Made by a program: the position numbers and the translations under genes | Notes under the pieces: model-generated | Seen by the model: the letters and a program-made list of their open reading frames with translations, nothing else | Told to the model about the DNA's origin: nothing | Database searches by the model: none | Part shown: positions 35,501 through 47,800 of the stretch, in pieces | How positions within the stretch are numbered: position 1 is the stretch's first letter | How the letters are laid out: the number at the start of each line of letters is the position of its first letter | Assembly: GCA_037447655.1 (NCBI GenBank) | Contig: JBBHKE010001968.1 | Location: 1 to 64,000 of the forward strand | DNA from: Zygnema cylindricum | Taxonomy: Eukaryota > Streptophyta > Zygnematophyceae > Zygnematales > Zygnemataceae | Reading direction: 5' to 3' | Length of the DNA: 64,000 nucleotides

Positions 35501-38500
35501 ATAATGACGAAAATGACGACACCAATGGCGAACACAATGACCATGCCGAAGACGATGACGACGAAAACGACGACGATGATGACAACGGCAAAAGTAGCCA
35601 TGTCAATAACAATGACAACTATGAGGGCGAAATGCCACATATGACGGTGACGACAACAATGAGAAAAACACTGAGCATGATGACAAGGACGAGGGCGACA
35701 CCAAGCAAGACGACGACACTAAGGACAATGACGACACAAACAACGACAATGACATCAAAGACCAGGGACATTGATGACGATTAATGTCACGGAAACGACG
35801 ATAGCGATGCCAACAACAACAGCGATGGCGACAGTGACACCAACTAGAGCGACATCGACGACACTGATCACGACGATGACGGTGATGACGGCACCAACGA
35901 GGCCATTTATGACAACATGACAACTAGGGTGATAACGCGTATGACGACGAGGACAACAACGACGATGACGATGATGTGAAGGACGATGAAGGCATCAAAA
36001 ACAACCACAATACCAAGATGACGACAATAACATCAATGATGACGACGGATAGCGTCTAGGACAACGAGGATAAGGATGTTGACGACCATGTCGATGGCAA
36101 CGAAGGCGATGACGATTACGACGACGACATCGAGGACGAGGACAAGGATGAAGACGGACAAAACCAAAGATAAGTACGACATTATGGAGGAGGACAACAC
36201 CAAAGACAATGGCGACACTAACACCGATATGGAAGCAGATGCCAACGCCAATACGTAGAGAACACAAAGTATTCCACACTCACTATAGTGGTGGACATGA
36301 ACGCCATTGATTTGTGGTTGTGATGATTTCTTGTATTCTTATCCCTTACATATATAACTTTCTAAAACAAACTATATTTGGTAAATTTGGTCTCTACGCA
36401 ACATAAAGATATTGTAACTTACAGGATTTTGAGCAAAAAAAATTGTTTTGTCTATTCCATACAAGTTATATATGGTGTCACAAGTAATATTAAATCCCTT
36501 TGGTATCGTGTAAATTTGGTTCCCTACGACAGTGGCACTAGCATCTGCAAAAGAAAAAAAAACATGCGATAAAAAATATAAGAACAGCACAAAAATACAA
36601 AGATACGAAAAAGACGGCAAAAATACAACAAAAAGGCAATAAAACAACAATGAAACGATAAAAAGGGTATGAAAAAAAAAAACCTGCTTTCTTTCAATAT
36701 CCTTGAACTTTTTTTTTCTCTTTTCGAGTACGTCAAATAAATTGTAATTTACCATTTTTCCGTTTTCAAATAAGCGATAGTTTGTCGAGTCAATCATTAC
36801 AACACTTTTTCCATCTCTTTATCAATAACTTTTGACAAGTAATGTTAAAAAAAAATAAAAAGCTACTTCCAATTTTGATTTTTTTTCATGTTTCAACTCA
36901 AAATTTATCCACTTCGTGCTCAGTTTTTAGTTTTGTTTTGCTCCAGGTAAACTCGATTCTCAGTTAAAGGATTTTCAATTTTAAATGTCATCTTGAGCAG
37001 TAAATAAAATTATAACATCAAAACAGATCCACATTTTCTTTATCAACTTCAATTGCCAGGTTCCAAAAACCAAAATACGAAAAAGATGCAAAGAAAATTA
37101 AAAAAGAAATCCATATTCGATTTCTCAACTCATAGTTGTCAGGTTTAAGTTTCCAAATTTCTACTTTTTGATACTCGGTATTTTGATATTCACATCGTAT
37201 TCCAAGAGAAAGTTTTTGACGGCCGCGAGAGCTGGATAGTGAAAACTTCAGATATCATAGGAACGACCCACACTCTTTCATTTTTATGTTGCGGTGACTA
37301 TCATTACTGGGTTCGTCGATGAAATTGAGACCCTCCATTTCCGTGTCATTTGTAATAATGGTAACAAAAACAAGATTCTATTCCTTGAAACGTTTGTGTG
37401 AAACGAAAAGTGCTCGCGGGTTTATTAACGTTTTTAACGAAATGAAACAATGGTGAAAAAATGTTTTCTCCTCTTTGCAATTATTTGCTCTCTTTTTACA
37501 TCTTTCTCACGCGCGGTGGGATGTTTAAGACGTCTTTGCAGTTAACATTGATCATTGTTGCTTGAATGTAATATCTTGTCGCAATTCTTTTTTGTTTGTT
37601 TTCCGATTTTTCACTTCCCTCTTTTCCCCTACAATTAACAAATTTTACTTTGTTCTTAGTGGTAAGTGCTCCTCTTACACATAAAACTCCTTCAGGCGAG
37701 CGTTTGAAGGTGGATTATTATTTTAAATGCTAACAGTTAGGGCGCCCATTGTGACATATGAAGTTCCAAGTAGTTCAGAATCAAGTTTAGAATTATTGGA
37801 CGCCATCGACCACAATTGACAGTAGTTTTGTATTTTTTAGCTTATGTTCAATCGATCTTTATCGTTCCAAAATTGTACGATCATACATGATCATTCGGTT
37901 AGTACGTTTCAAACTACAAAACATAATGGGCCTCTTGAACGTCCTTTAATTTGTGTTGTTTAAAGTTGTCATATCCTATTTTAGATGAACAACCGACTTT
38001 GGCATGATAAAATTTACTAACTGTTTTTGGTCTTCATGGTTCATCAACCTCCTATTTTTGTCTATTGTGTTTTTTCTCATGGCCTTTTCCAGAGAATACA
38101 TCACAGAGAAAGATTTATAAGTCATAAATTTGTGACATGAAGGAAAGATGAAACAAAGACTTGAATTAAAAATTCGTGATGTCTAAACTATTTGGGTACA
38201 AAACACACTTTACTTTTAAAGAATCAATGATGACCGATAAATTTAAGCGATAAAACGATGAGGATGAGAAGATGACAAGATTAGAGAGAATGATATGATG
38301 ATTCTTGTGGCCTATAATCCTGACACAACGTAAAAAACACTCGAAAAAGTTAACTAAAATTAAACTAATAGAAGACACTTCTCCATACCATAATCACAAG
38401 TAAAAAGTTGGCTAATGGCCTTCATATAAAGACTGTGCTACGCTAAAGGTCTCAAGTATGATGATCATGTATGTGCAAAGGCTTGAGTTGCAACAAACTG

Positions 38501-38744
38501 CGAAGTCCACAGTCTCATCTACAACTGTGCATTGTCGTAACAGGAAGTATTTTTGGTTTATGATTTCTCCCTAACTCACTTTGAGTGGAAGTTTAAGAGT
38601 ACAACTCACATGGAACACAAGTAAGCACGCCGTTAGAGCTGTCGTTCGCATACAAAAAAGGACAAATGCACGTGTAATCGCCCTTCGAATTGACACATGT
38701 GCCAATGCCGCAAGGATTATTGCGACCAAAAGTGCACGGGAACT
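32356..38744 (-). CDS. tail A: EGF-LysM-Cys-rich secreted protein, 3' gene part (6 exons)
   Basis: Six exons on the minus strand, all with GT-AG borders and a continuous frame: 38,744-38,610; 36,544-36,423; 35,322-35,233; 34,824-34,717; 34,351-34,139; 32,571-32,356 (stop TAA). They encode about 293 residues: one EGF-like module, three LysM repeats and a Cys-rich end. The exon plan matches tail B (52.3-58.4 kb) exon for exon except for the protease exon and one EGF, so the two are paralogues. LysM repeats bind N-acetylglucosamine polymers (chitin or peptidoglycan), and with EGF an extracellular role is likely. No 5' start is present. The head gene at 41.7-51.6 kb lies upstream on the same strand, but its last exon is phase 0 while this part begins phase 1, so direct splicing would shift the frame. 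It is either a 3' gene fragment or part of a gene that lost its protease exon. Confidence 0.75.
33244..34130. repeat. ~60-bp intronic tandem repeat interrupted by a small DNA element
   Basis: Units beginning TATGCTAATACCCAT recur at about 59-60 bp spacing (33,244; 33,303; 33,362; 33,425) and resume after the insertion (33,978; 34,040; 34,095). It lies in the intron between the last two exons of tail A. Confidence 0.7.
33455..33978. mobile_element. ~524-bp inverted-repeat DNA element (MITE-like), second copy
   Basis: Left end AACCGCGAATCGTTATTACT matches the element at 6,405. The right end is a decayed inverted copy (ACACAAATAGCAATTCACAA). Internal words shared with the first copy include CAAATAGTGT near the left end and AAATTAGCGTTAA near the right end. 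No coding capacity. Confidence 0.7.
34139..34351 (-). CDS. tail A exon 5: LysM 3
   Basis: 71 codons, phase 0-0. Starts VCIIRGD, the end of LysM 2, then a clear LysM: CVKSFSVQKGQTCTSI then FYWLNPGVYCG. This is the clearest LysM of the region. Confidence 0.82.
34717..34824 (-). CDS. tail A exon 4: LysM 2 remainder
   Basis: 36 codons, phase 0-0, donor GTATTG. Starts NDTCLSISNIFNI (LysM GDxC motif) and contains NPSLNC. Homologous to exon 56,211-56,345 but shorter. Confidence 0.72.
35233..35322 (-). CDS. tail A exon 3: LysM 1 end and LysM 2 start
   Basis: 30 codons, phase 0-0, acceptor CATACAG, donor GTAAAA. Encodes GLDCTQFLKANTIVDV followed by CSLTYAVQE. Matches exon 55,770-55,865 in plan (C...V-V...C...Y.VQ/IQ). 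Confidence 0.75.
35395..36255. repeat. degenerate triplet repeat (GAC/AAC/ATG) in intron
   Basis: About 860 bp built of GAC, AAC, ATG, AAG triplets in irregular order, within the intron between LysM exons 36,423-36,544 and 35,233-35,322 of tail A. It gives open frames on both strands that look Asp/Asn/Thr-rich or Ser/Cys/Val-rich and are not genes. Confidence 0.8.
36423..36544 (-). CDS. tail A exon 2: LysM 1, first half
   Basis: Phase 1 to 0, acceptor TTTTGCAG, donor GTAAGT. Encodes IYTIPKGFNITCDTIYNLYG then FFAQNP, the YxVxxGDxC...NP frame of a LysM. Homologous to exon 55,091-55,218. Confidence 0.8.
38610..38744 (-). CDS. tail A exon 1: EGF-like module
   Basis: 45 codons, phases 1-1, acceptor CACTCAG and donor GTGAGT. 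Six Cys with the signature NPCGIGTC then YTCICP. The same NPCGxGTC core occurs in both EGF modules of tail B. Confidence 0.8.
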
Positions 38745-38809
38745 CTGAGTGCAAACCAGTTGAGAAAGAAAAGAATTAATTACTTTGGTGATGGATAGAA
38801 TTACCTGAA

Positions 38810-41325
38810 AGTGAGCGTGATAAGAAGAGGAAGGAGAGGGAGGGACACACAGTGGGAGAGGAAAAGGTAGAGGGAGATAGAAAAAGAAACGGGGTGGGTA
38901 GGGGAGAAGAGTGGGAGGGGGAAAGGAAGAAAGTGTGAAGGGGGAGACAGTGGGAGAGGGAGATGGAACTGGAGACGGAAAGGGTCGGACAGAAAGACAG
39001 GCAGGGGGATCGAAAGGGTGAGGGAGTGCAAGAGGTAGGGGGAAAAGGAAACAGAGTGGGAGAGGGAGAAGGAGACGGAAAAGGAGAGGAATAGGAAGAG
39101 GGAGAGCGTGGAATTAAGGGGGAAAGGGCAAGGAATAAAAAGACGGAGAGGGAAAAGGATAGGGAGAGGGAGGAAAAGGGGGATAAAAAGAGGTTTCGGG
39201 AGAGTGAGGAATCGAGAGGCGGAAATGGAGTGGGACAGGGAGAGAAACAATAGAGACACATGAGGAGGGAGAGCCGACAAGGGCGAGGGTGAGAGAGCTC
39301 GAGAGGGATAGGTAGAGATAAAGTGAGTGGGAGAGGATGAAGAGTGTGAGGAAGTAGGAGAGGGAGAGCGGGAGGTAGACAAAGAAGGAGAGAGAATTGG
39401 AGGGGGAGAGAGAAATGGGGAGGAGGTGGAGCGGGGCGAGAGGGAGAGTAAAAAAGGAGAGGGGGAGAGTGAGTGGGAGGTAGAGAGGTAGAGGTTGAGA
39501 GAAAGGGCAAGTAAGAGGCTTAGTGAGAGGCAGAAGGAAAGAAAATGTAAGGGAGAGTGAGAGAGTGAAGAAGCGGGAGAGTGAAAGAGCGAGAGGGAGT
39601 GGTTGAGGGAGAGTGAGACGGGGGAAAAAGCAAGAGAAGTTAAAGAAGACATAAAGTGGGAGCAGGAGTGGGTGCGGGAAGGGGACAGAGAGAGAGAGAG
39701 AGAGGGAGAGGGAGAGGCAATGGGAGAGGTGGATGTGGAGGGAGTGGGAGGGAGAGAAAGAGGGATAGAAGGAGAGGAAGCGGAAGAGGGAGAGTGAGGG
39801 GGAGAAGCAGAGGGAGAGAGAGGGAGGGAGAGGTAGAGGGAGCAAGAGAGGGAGAGGGAAAAGGAGAGAATGGTGAGAGAGAGGAGCATCGGGGGAGAAC
39901 GTGAGAGAGAGGGAGAGCGAGAGGTAAAAAAAGGGGACGGGAGAGGGAGAAAGAGAAGGAGAGGGAGAGGGTGGGGGAATCTGTGTGGGAGAGGAGAGGA
40001 GATCGGAGGAGAGAATTAGATGGGGAGAAAAAGGAGAGGGAGAGGAGATGGAGAGGGAGAGGGAGAGAAAGAAGAAATGGTAGAGGAAGGGAGATAGGGA
40101 GAGGGATAACACGAGAAAGGAGAAGAGGAAGTTTGAGAGAGGGAGAAAGATCGGAAGAGGGTGAGGTATAGGGAGGGGAAGGGAGCGGTTAAGAGAAAAT
40201 GAGAGGGAGAGGGAGGGAGATCATTAGGATAGAGGGAGATAGGGAGAAAAAAGAGTGAGAGGAAACTTAGAGGGAGAGCATGAGGGAGAGGGAGTGGAAG
40301 AGGGAGTGAAGAGGGAGAGGGAGAGTAGAGAGAGAGGGAGAGGGAGAGAGAGAGTGGGAGAGGGATCGATAAGTAGTGAGAGTGCGTATTTTAAAGAGAC
40401 ATGAGATGAAGAGACAATGGGGAAGGGAGGGTGAGGGAGAGGGAGAGGGAGGTGGATACGGAGTGCGAGGGGGAGAGGGACTGGTAGAGGGAGAGGGCGG
40501 TGGAGAGGGATAGAGAGTGAAAGAGGGAGAAGGTGAGGAGGAAGGGGTGAGCGAGGTGGGGGAGAAGGTGGAGGAATTGGGAGAGGGTGAGGTAAACGGA
40601 GAAAGGGAGAGAGAGAAAAGAAGTTGGGGAGAGGTACAGTGGGATAGAGAGCCGGAGAGTGGGGGAGGAAGAGAGAAAGTGGTGGCGGAAGAGAAAGTGG
40701 GAGAGAGAGTGGGGGTGAGTGAGAGGAGAGAGAGGGAGAGGAAGAGGGAGAGGTAAAAGAGACGGGAGAAGGAAAGAAAGAGGGAGAAGGTGGAGACGGA
40801 GGGGGTGGGGGAAAGGGAGAGGGAGATGGATAGGGGAGCAGGGAGAGGGATACGAGAGGAAGAGGGAGAGAGGACAGGAGAGGGAGAGGAAGAGAGAGAG
40901 GGAAAGGGAAAGGGAAAATGAGTAAGAGAAGAAGAGTGAGTGGGAGAGGCAGAGGGATAGGATCGATTTAGAGAGAGAGGGAGGAACTGGGAAAGGGAGA
41001 AGGAGAAAAGGAGTGACAGGGCGGGGAGGGGTGAGGGAGAGAGAGAGGGAGATGGAGAGGTTGAGTGAGGTTGAGAGGGGGTTGGATAGGTGAGGGAGAG
41101 GGACACGGAGAGGAAGAGTGAAAGAGAGCGGGAGGGGAAACGGCAGAGGGAGAGGGAGATGGAGAGGGAGGGGAGAGAGAGATGGAGAAAGAGACGGAGG
41201 AGTGGGAGTAGGACGGGAGGGGAATAAGGAGCGGGAGAGGGAGAGGGAAAGGGAGGGTGAGGGGGAAGGGAGTGGAAGAGGTAGGGGGAAATGGAGATGG
41301 AGAGGGAGAGAGGGAGTAGATCGTA
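38810..41325 (+). repeat. 2.5-kb GA purine-rich tract
   Basis: Nearly uninterrupted purine on the plus strand, built on GGGAGA/GAGAGG words without a fixed period. It lies between the EGF exon of tail A and the last head exon, exactly where the second half of the protease should be. No exon is visible inside. The long Ser/Pro/Leu-rich minus-strand open frames here are a compositional artefact. Confidence 0.9.
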
Positions 41326-41727
41326 ATGAGTTCATCCACACTTTATTGAGGAGAGGGGTTGTCTTCATTGTACAGGGGATTTTATTTTTTTTGTGCAATT
41401 TCAAAGTCTAATGATCTGTTTTCAAAACCATCTCTTCCTCTGTGTATTGGAAGCATTTTATGATACAAAAAGCGACAAGAAACAAAGGAAATTTGCATTC
41501 ATTTGTAATTGATATCGCTATATTACGTTTGTAAGCAACAACTGTGATGAACATTTTTAGACTCGAAAACTTGGAGGTGACATAGAACGGTCAAAAAGAT
41601 GGGGAAATCAACAATAATGTTCAGACATACTTGAAAAATAGAAAATTTGATAACCTATAAAAATGAAAAAGTTAAACATAAAAAAGTAGAACTGGAAAAA
41701 GAAAGAGTTTCATAGCGGAGATCTTAC

Positions 41728-41865
41728 TCCGGTAAAAGTTTGAAAACTTTCGGAACTAGCTTCGATATTCACGATTGCGGGTTGAAATTGGAGAGCCAAA
41801 AGTAAACCCAACCATCCGTTGTATTTCACTTGCTCATACGAAGTTATTTTAATGTTAGGTTGTAC
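41728..41865 (-). CDS. head exon 8: papain-like protease, middle
   Basis: 46 codons, phases 0-0, acceptor TTTTGTAG, donor GTAAGA. Matches the papain stretch before the active-site His: VKYNGWLGLLLALQFQPAIV (xAxxxQPVSVxI) and SESFQTFTG (FQxYxxGIF). The next residues of the fold (GIF...C...LxHxVxxVGYG) are absent on this strand and present in phase at 52,278 on the other strand. Confidence 0.85.
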
Positions 41866-44800
41866 CTACAAAAATATACAAGTAAATGTGAAAAATAGCA
41901 ATTTGCATTAGGTAGTAACTATACATTTATACACAAGTATTTTGTCGAAAGTTGTTCAAGAGCCAAAATGGAAAATATTCTGTAGAAACTACTTCAAAGT
42001 TTTGAAGTACATGTTCATCATCGAAAATAAGTTTAATTTTTACTTGCAAAGCGTTTTTTTTCATGGACCAACACCAGAAAAGCCACAATAACCAAATAAT
42101 ATAAAATGTGTGCGAATCATGCTGACTCACTAGTTTTAATGCATTTAAAGATATGTAAATGCTACTGAAAAATACAGGATTACCCTAGATTACTTACAAT
42201 TTGCGCCTCACATTGTCTATTTTTCTTGTAGTCTTGTTCCAAAACAAGCCCATTTTTCGATGCATAGTCGAGAGTGTTGGTTGGCCATCCCTCCGCTTCG
42301 CAATTGGCTCCTCTACATAATGATAAAGATATTTCCGAAATATTTGTTACGTTTTCAGTTATATTTGCCAAGTATAAGGCACTTTCGATGGCGGAAACAG
42401 GAGCATAGATCCAGCAGCTACCTTTTAATAAGGAATTCAAAACAACAAAAAACCACGAAAAAAAATAATATTAAAAAAGAAAAATATAAAAATAGGCATA
42501 ACATGGAAGCCAAAAAAAGAGACGGAGTTTAAAGAACACCGAAAATTAAAAAAACAAAAAACCTAATGACAAAAGCTTTAGGAACTAAAAAGAGTAGAAC
42601 TCAAGCAAATTTTCCTGTGACATACGAAAACTGGTTTTCTTAAGTCTCATTTATTTGCTCGAAATTTCATAACCGAACCGTTAATGTATGGATAAAAAAG
42701 ATACAAGAGGACATTGAAGTTGAATTAACAATTGTTTCATTCATTGTAGAGTGGATAAGAATTCACATTTTCTTAAACATGTCTCACCAAATCATGATAT
42801 CGTGGTCTATTAAGAATTTGGTCAAGTGTTAATAGATTCTTCATTCTTTGAACAAAAAGATATCTCGTAGAATGTAGTATTTGGTATAAAAGTTGATCAA
42901 TCTCATGGATATCTAACAGTGTTTGTTGAACCTTTTTTTTTCTAGTTATTCAATAATCATTATAACAATTTTTTGTGTTCAAAACAAATACGAAAGGAAG
43001 ACATAGAGAATGATGATTATATTGATAAGTGTTGAGGGAATGCTTTAAAGCCTTGGTGATAAGTGTGAGATTGGGGTTAGGACTTGGTCGTTTTCAACCC
43101 TAGTCGTAGGCGAAATCTAGGGGTTAAATTTGACGAGACGGCCCAATCCGTTGATCTTGCGTAACACGCGCCCTTAATGGCCACGAGTTAAACCATAGAG
43201 CTACGTGCCGCCATGGCCTTACGCAAAGGACAACGTCATGTGTTGTCCGGAACATATGTTCGAAGACTTTACGCGAATCAATAACGGCCTCCCGGCAATG
43301 TCACACGGATATAGCCGTGTACATCCGTGTACATCTGGATAACTAGCTGAGTGTTGCTTGGACAATCGGTCCACCGTAGGGTGGCAGCAGATTGCTTTCA
43401 GGCCCTGGCTTGGACAACGGTCGGCACCAGGTGGTACAGATGTGTGTCTACGGAACCAATACCGCGCGCTCAAGGGTAAGGTGGACAGGGCATCTGCACT
43501 TTGCACACCGACTATCACCTTGTACCTCTGAGGTACAACGGCTTGTACACCGTTGATGTTTAGGAGACCACGTGCCCGCATGTCAAAGCCCTTTCCTCAG
43601 TGCGTAGCGCATACCCATACTCACAGACGGCGCATGTCAAAGTCCTTGACACCTCTATCTCAGCGGGTACCCCCGACAGTGCGCTGACTGTACGACGTAC
43701 TGTCTTGGTGAGCACATAATAACAACTTATGAAATACAGATAGTGACAACACATTGCTACAGCGAGTCTGCCAACCACTGCAACTAATCCTTTATACTTG
43801 CGATCTCCATTTATAGATTAAACATAATTTTTTGGCCCTTAGAGCTGAAACACAACTGCCGCCCATCTCCATTTAGAGATTGAACATTTTCTGGCCTTTT
43901 TGTCTAAACAATTGCTGTCGGGGAAAAAGTCGCCATCTCAATTGCCCTGGATAATTGCATCCGCATGATGATGCAAATTGCCGTCCATTGAATCATCAAA
44001 GTCTTTCGAATTAAAATGCTCCTAACATAATTTCCTCGCTTTGTTAACTTGGGGCTCTGTTACCAACTTGTTAGTGAGGCGACACAACTCATCAGAGAAT
44101 AAAAGCGAGTGGAAGAATTTCATTAATGAGAAGTGTTAGGTACAATTGGACCAACCGCCCATTTATAATTCAACGACAAACTACAAAGCTACAATCACAT
44201 TGTCAATGGTCTAATGGAGTTCGCAGTCAAAACCAGTACTTCAATTAAAAAGAAACACGTATCTTCCTCTCAGAACCCCTCCTATTGAAACTACAATAGA
44301 ATCGAATGCTACGCTAATAAACTAACCGTATGACAGAAAATTTGATAGTGTAATAACCATACTCTTCGATAGTCACAATTTATGATTATGTGGCAAGCAC
44401 TTGTAAGGTGATTACAAGTACACGAGTAGGAAAAACTACCCAGTAATCACTCTAATCTTACAAAGAAATGTCTTCAGACAGTTTACTTACCAATATTAAT
44501 GGTTATTGTACTAGTAACGGTAGTTACAGTGCTCGTAAATTTTTACGAATTTTACTATTCTCTGACTACTTTGCTTTAATATAATTCTCCTACTAGTTGC
44601 ATCACACTCTGGTTAGATCGAAATGTTAGTCCACCATGTAAGGGTTACAGTCTTCTGATTGGCTAAGTACTTCCAGTAGTGTAGACTAAAAGTATTTTAC
44701 AAATATTTTTTGTACTGTGAAAAAGTAGTTGGAGAAGAGGAAAGATCAATTGATATTATTATGGAGTAAAGAAATCTGAGCAGGTTTAGATTGCCCTTGT

Positions 44801-47800
44801 TTCTTGTCTTTACAACAGTATGAAATTTGTATACAAATTGTACATACATATTGCATCCTGTATAAGCTCATGATGTATTTAGCTCATGATGTATTTATGT
44901 TTGACAGATTCATGTACTTAGATTCAGATTAGGCTAGTATGTAATTTGGTACGTGCGTTTTACGTTTTATTATTATTTTTATGTAAAAACTTGCTTTCAC
45001 TCTTTCAACAACGATAAACCAAAAACTAACGGATAAAGTCTCCAATAATCATATTTCAAGGCAATGTGAACAAGGAGAAGTTAAGCAAAAGGGTAATTAT
45101 TGCTTACTACAAGATCCTTGATCTTTGACGGCTTGAAGAGCTCCTTCACTTCCCCAGTCCAAATTTAGATATATTTTCCAAGTTTTCCGCCGGTTGGAAT
45201 ATCCGGAACTTAAATATCGGAAGTATTTATTGACATATTTTGGGGGTTTAAATGGGATAGAACCTTCAGATAAGCCAAAACTCCTGGCTGTATGTTCCAA
45301 AAAAAAAAAAAAAACACAAGTGTTAAAACGATGATAATAAATATGGATAATCATGAGATAGAGCATTAGATTTACCACAAAAAATGAAATATAACATGAC
45401 CATTCCGACCTTTGTTCTTTAGAAATGAAGACGAAAAACATAAAAAATGGCACTTCTAACGTAGATGAAAACATTTAGTTTAACTGCATCCTATAATTAT
45501 CGAATAAGTTTTTTTCAATGCTTACAATAAATTCGTCAAGTTAGAATTCTTAACGTTGTCACCCAGAAAATGATTGAAAACCTTTAAATAAAACTCAAAA
45601 TCATCAAAACCACAAAAAACTTATAGAAATGTTAAAAAAGAAAATAAATGAGTGTTTGTCATATTTTTGTAATACAAAGCTATTTAGTGACTTGCAAGGG
45701 TTCAGACGCAAAGGGCAACACCCTTCAAATAAGCAATCCTAAAACCACCGAAAAACCAAAAATGTGTGTTTTTTTAAAAATGAACTTCGCCAATAACTTT
45801 TTAAGTACTTTTTTTCGACAAAATTATCGTAATTTCAAAGACTCGGTTCTCACGGTACAAAAGTCATCGTTATTATAGTTAGAAACACTAGTTTAAGATT
45901 TTTCTCTACAATAAATGGTATTAATAACATAACTTCAACAAGTAGATATAAATTTGCCGTGTCATGCCCCCTAAATATATACTACCTATGCTAACTATAC
46001 ATTAATAGTTCATACTGATACCTACATATATATGTACATAATTTATTTTTTTTAATTAGTAATATTCCTATCAAATTAATTGTTGGATGTGACGGAAAAA
46101 AATTATTGTAAAAATATTCAATACATCCAAGTTTGACTAGAGATTTGGAAGAATTCTAATGAGACATACGCACATTTAAACCACTATATGGCATTGAAAA
46201 CAATGTTTGTAAACATGATGCCAAGGAATATCGTATAAAAAATATATTGTATGTTTGGAAATTTGGCAAAATATTGTATAAAATCAAAGCACTGCTTAGA
46301 AATGTCTACAATATTTTGCATACATTCAAGAAATTTGTTTTGGGATTTTCTAGAATTATCGTATACAGTAAAAATCCTAAAAAAATGTATCAAATCGAAA
46401 CTTTTTCTCAATATTTGTAGGGATTACAGTCAATTTTTTTTTGTAGAAATGTGTGTAAACGTCATTTACAATAAAAACAAATTTGTTTTAGGAAAGGTTT
46501 GAAAGTATTGGAAACATTGGAAATTGAAGTTTAGGATTTTCCATGAATGTCGCATACATCTCTATCGTCTTGAGTTAGATACAAGCCCATCAAACATCAG
46601 TAAATATAAGATAATAAAAAAATAGTCTTTAATTCTCTAAGACAAATGATTCATTGAATATGAACCCTATAAATCTTGGGTGAGCCTTGTTTACAAACCA
46701 TGAACTTCTATTAAACATATGGAACATAAGCGTATTTGAACCATAGTCACCACTGTTGTTTTCAACAGATTCGCGATTTTTGATTCATTGTAAGAAAATT
46801 TGTAAACTCGAACATTTTGACATTTAACTTCTTTTTTATATCACCTTGAATCGCTTGTTTGAATATTGACTGCTGCGTTGTTCAACTCATCAAATGTTTT
46901 TATTTTGGGATTTTCTTTGGATTTTAGATTGTAATAAACTGTACAATTTTTATCAAATTTTACCGTGTTTGTTGTGTTGTTGAATTTACATTTATCTTTT
47001 GAATTTTTATCGGCTCTTTAACAACATAAATTTTATCAGTTTATTTGGTTGTGGATTTTCTATCACTTAGTGATTTTGATCAACTTAATCACTTAATTGT
47101 TTACGACATATTCACGTCGTACTTTTCAAAACTTAACCACCATTCTAAGCTAGATCAAAATATTTTTTTGTTGACTATTAATCACTTCCCTTTTTGTTTT
47201 GATTCGATGAACAAATTTAACAATTACCAAAACAAGTTTTAGGGCAGGTATCATACGAGGTGGAGGAGGTGAAAATGGAGGGAGAGATGGCGGAGGTGAT
47301 TTGGGAGAAGATATGGGTGCTCGAGGAATTGGAGGAGAGAAGTCTTGGAGAATGGGGAAAATGGCGCGTCGGCGTTCATCATCATCGGCGTCAGGATCCA
47401 TCATCAGAATCGGGATCGTCTAACGGGATCATCTATCATCATCTGGGGTGGAGGGAAAATGGCTGGAACCAATGACAAATAAACACATGACTTAGTAAGC
47501 TCAATTTCATTTCAATGTGGTGGTCTTAGAAAATCTTTAAAGCTAGAGTTCAGGATTTGTTAATTTTGGTCTATTCCGCAGACATTTTCTATCATCATTA
47601 AAAAAAATTATTTTTAAACTCCATCTACTCCATTGGTTCCTAGTTGCCTCCTATGTCAATTATACCTTTTCAACTCTCATGTGTTAACCCAAGCTGTTTG
47701 TTAGACTGAGAAGGAGGTTGATTCTTTAAGATCTACTGTAGATGCAAGGAGAGTTTGGTTGTGTAGAGTATCAACATGTCCATATTTCGCCCGCGACGTG

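Noticed and set aside
35370-36279. Ser/Cys/Val/His-rich or Thr/Asp-rich open frames in the triplet tract
   Set aside because: Compositional artefact of GAC/AAC/ATG triplets within an intron.
38776-41404. Long minus-strand open frames (up to ~360 codons) rich in Ser, Leu and Pro
   Set aside because: They are translations of the CT complement of the GA tract. Low complexity, open in several frames at once, no splice or start context.
39603-41411. Plus-strand Arg/Glu/Gly-rich open frames
   Set aside because: Direct readout of GGGAGA repeats, same artefact.
43100-43215. tRNA gene or tRNA-derived SINE on the minus strand
   Set aside because: There is a tRNA-like feel (TAGCTC...GG) but no proper B box GGTTCGANNCC and no pairing acceptor stem.
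43219-43778. Two overlapping minus frames of 72 and 120 codons
   Set aside because: No family motif and GC-rich composition unlike neighbouring exons. Better explained as part of an inserted repeat.
47150-47475. Pro/Ser-rich minus frame and Trp/Glu-rich plus frame in the intron between head exons 5 and 6
   Set aside because: Purine-rich strand bias explains both. No acceptor/donor pair in the right phase, and exon 5 to exon 6 already match.
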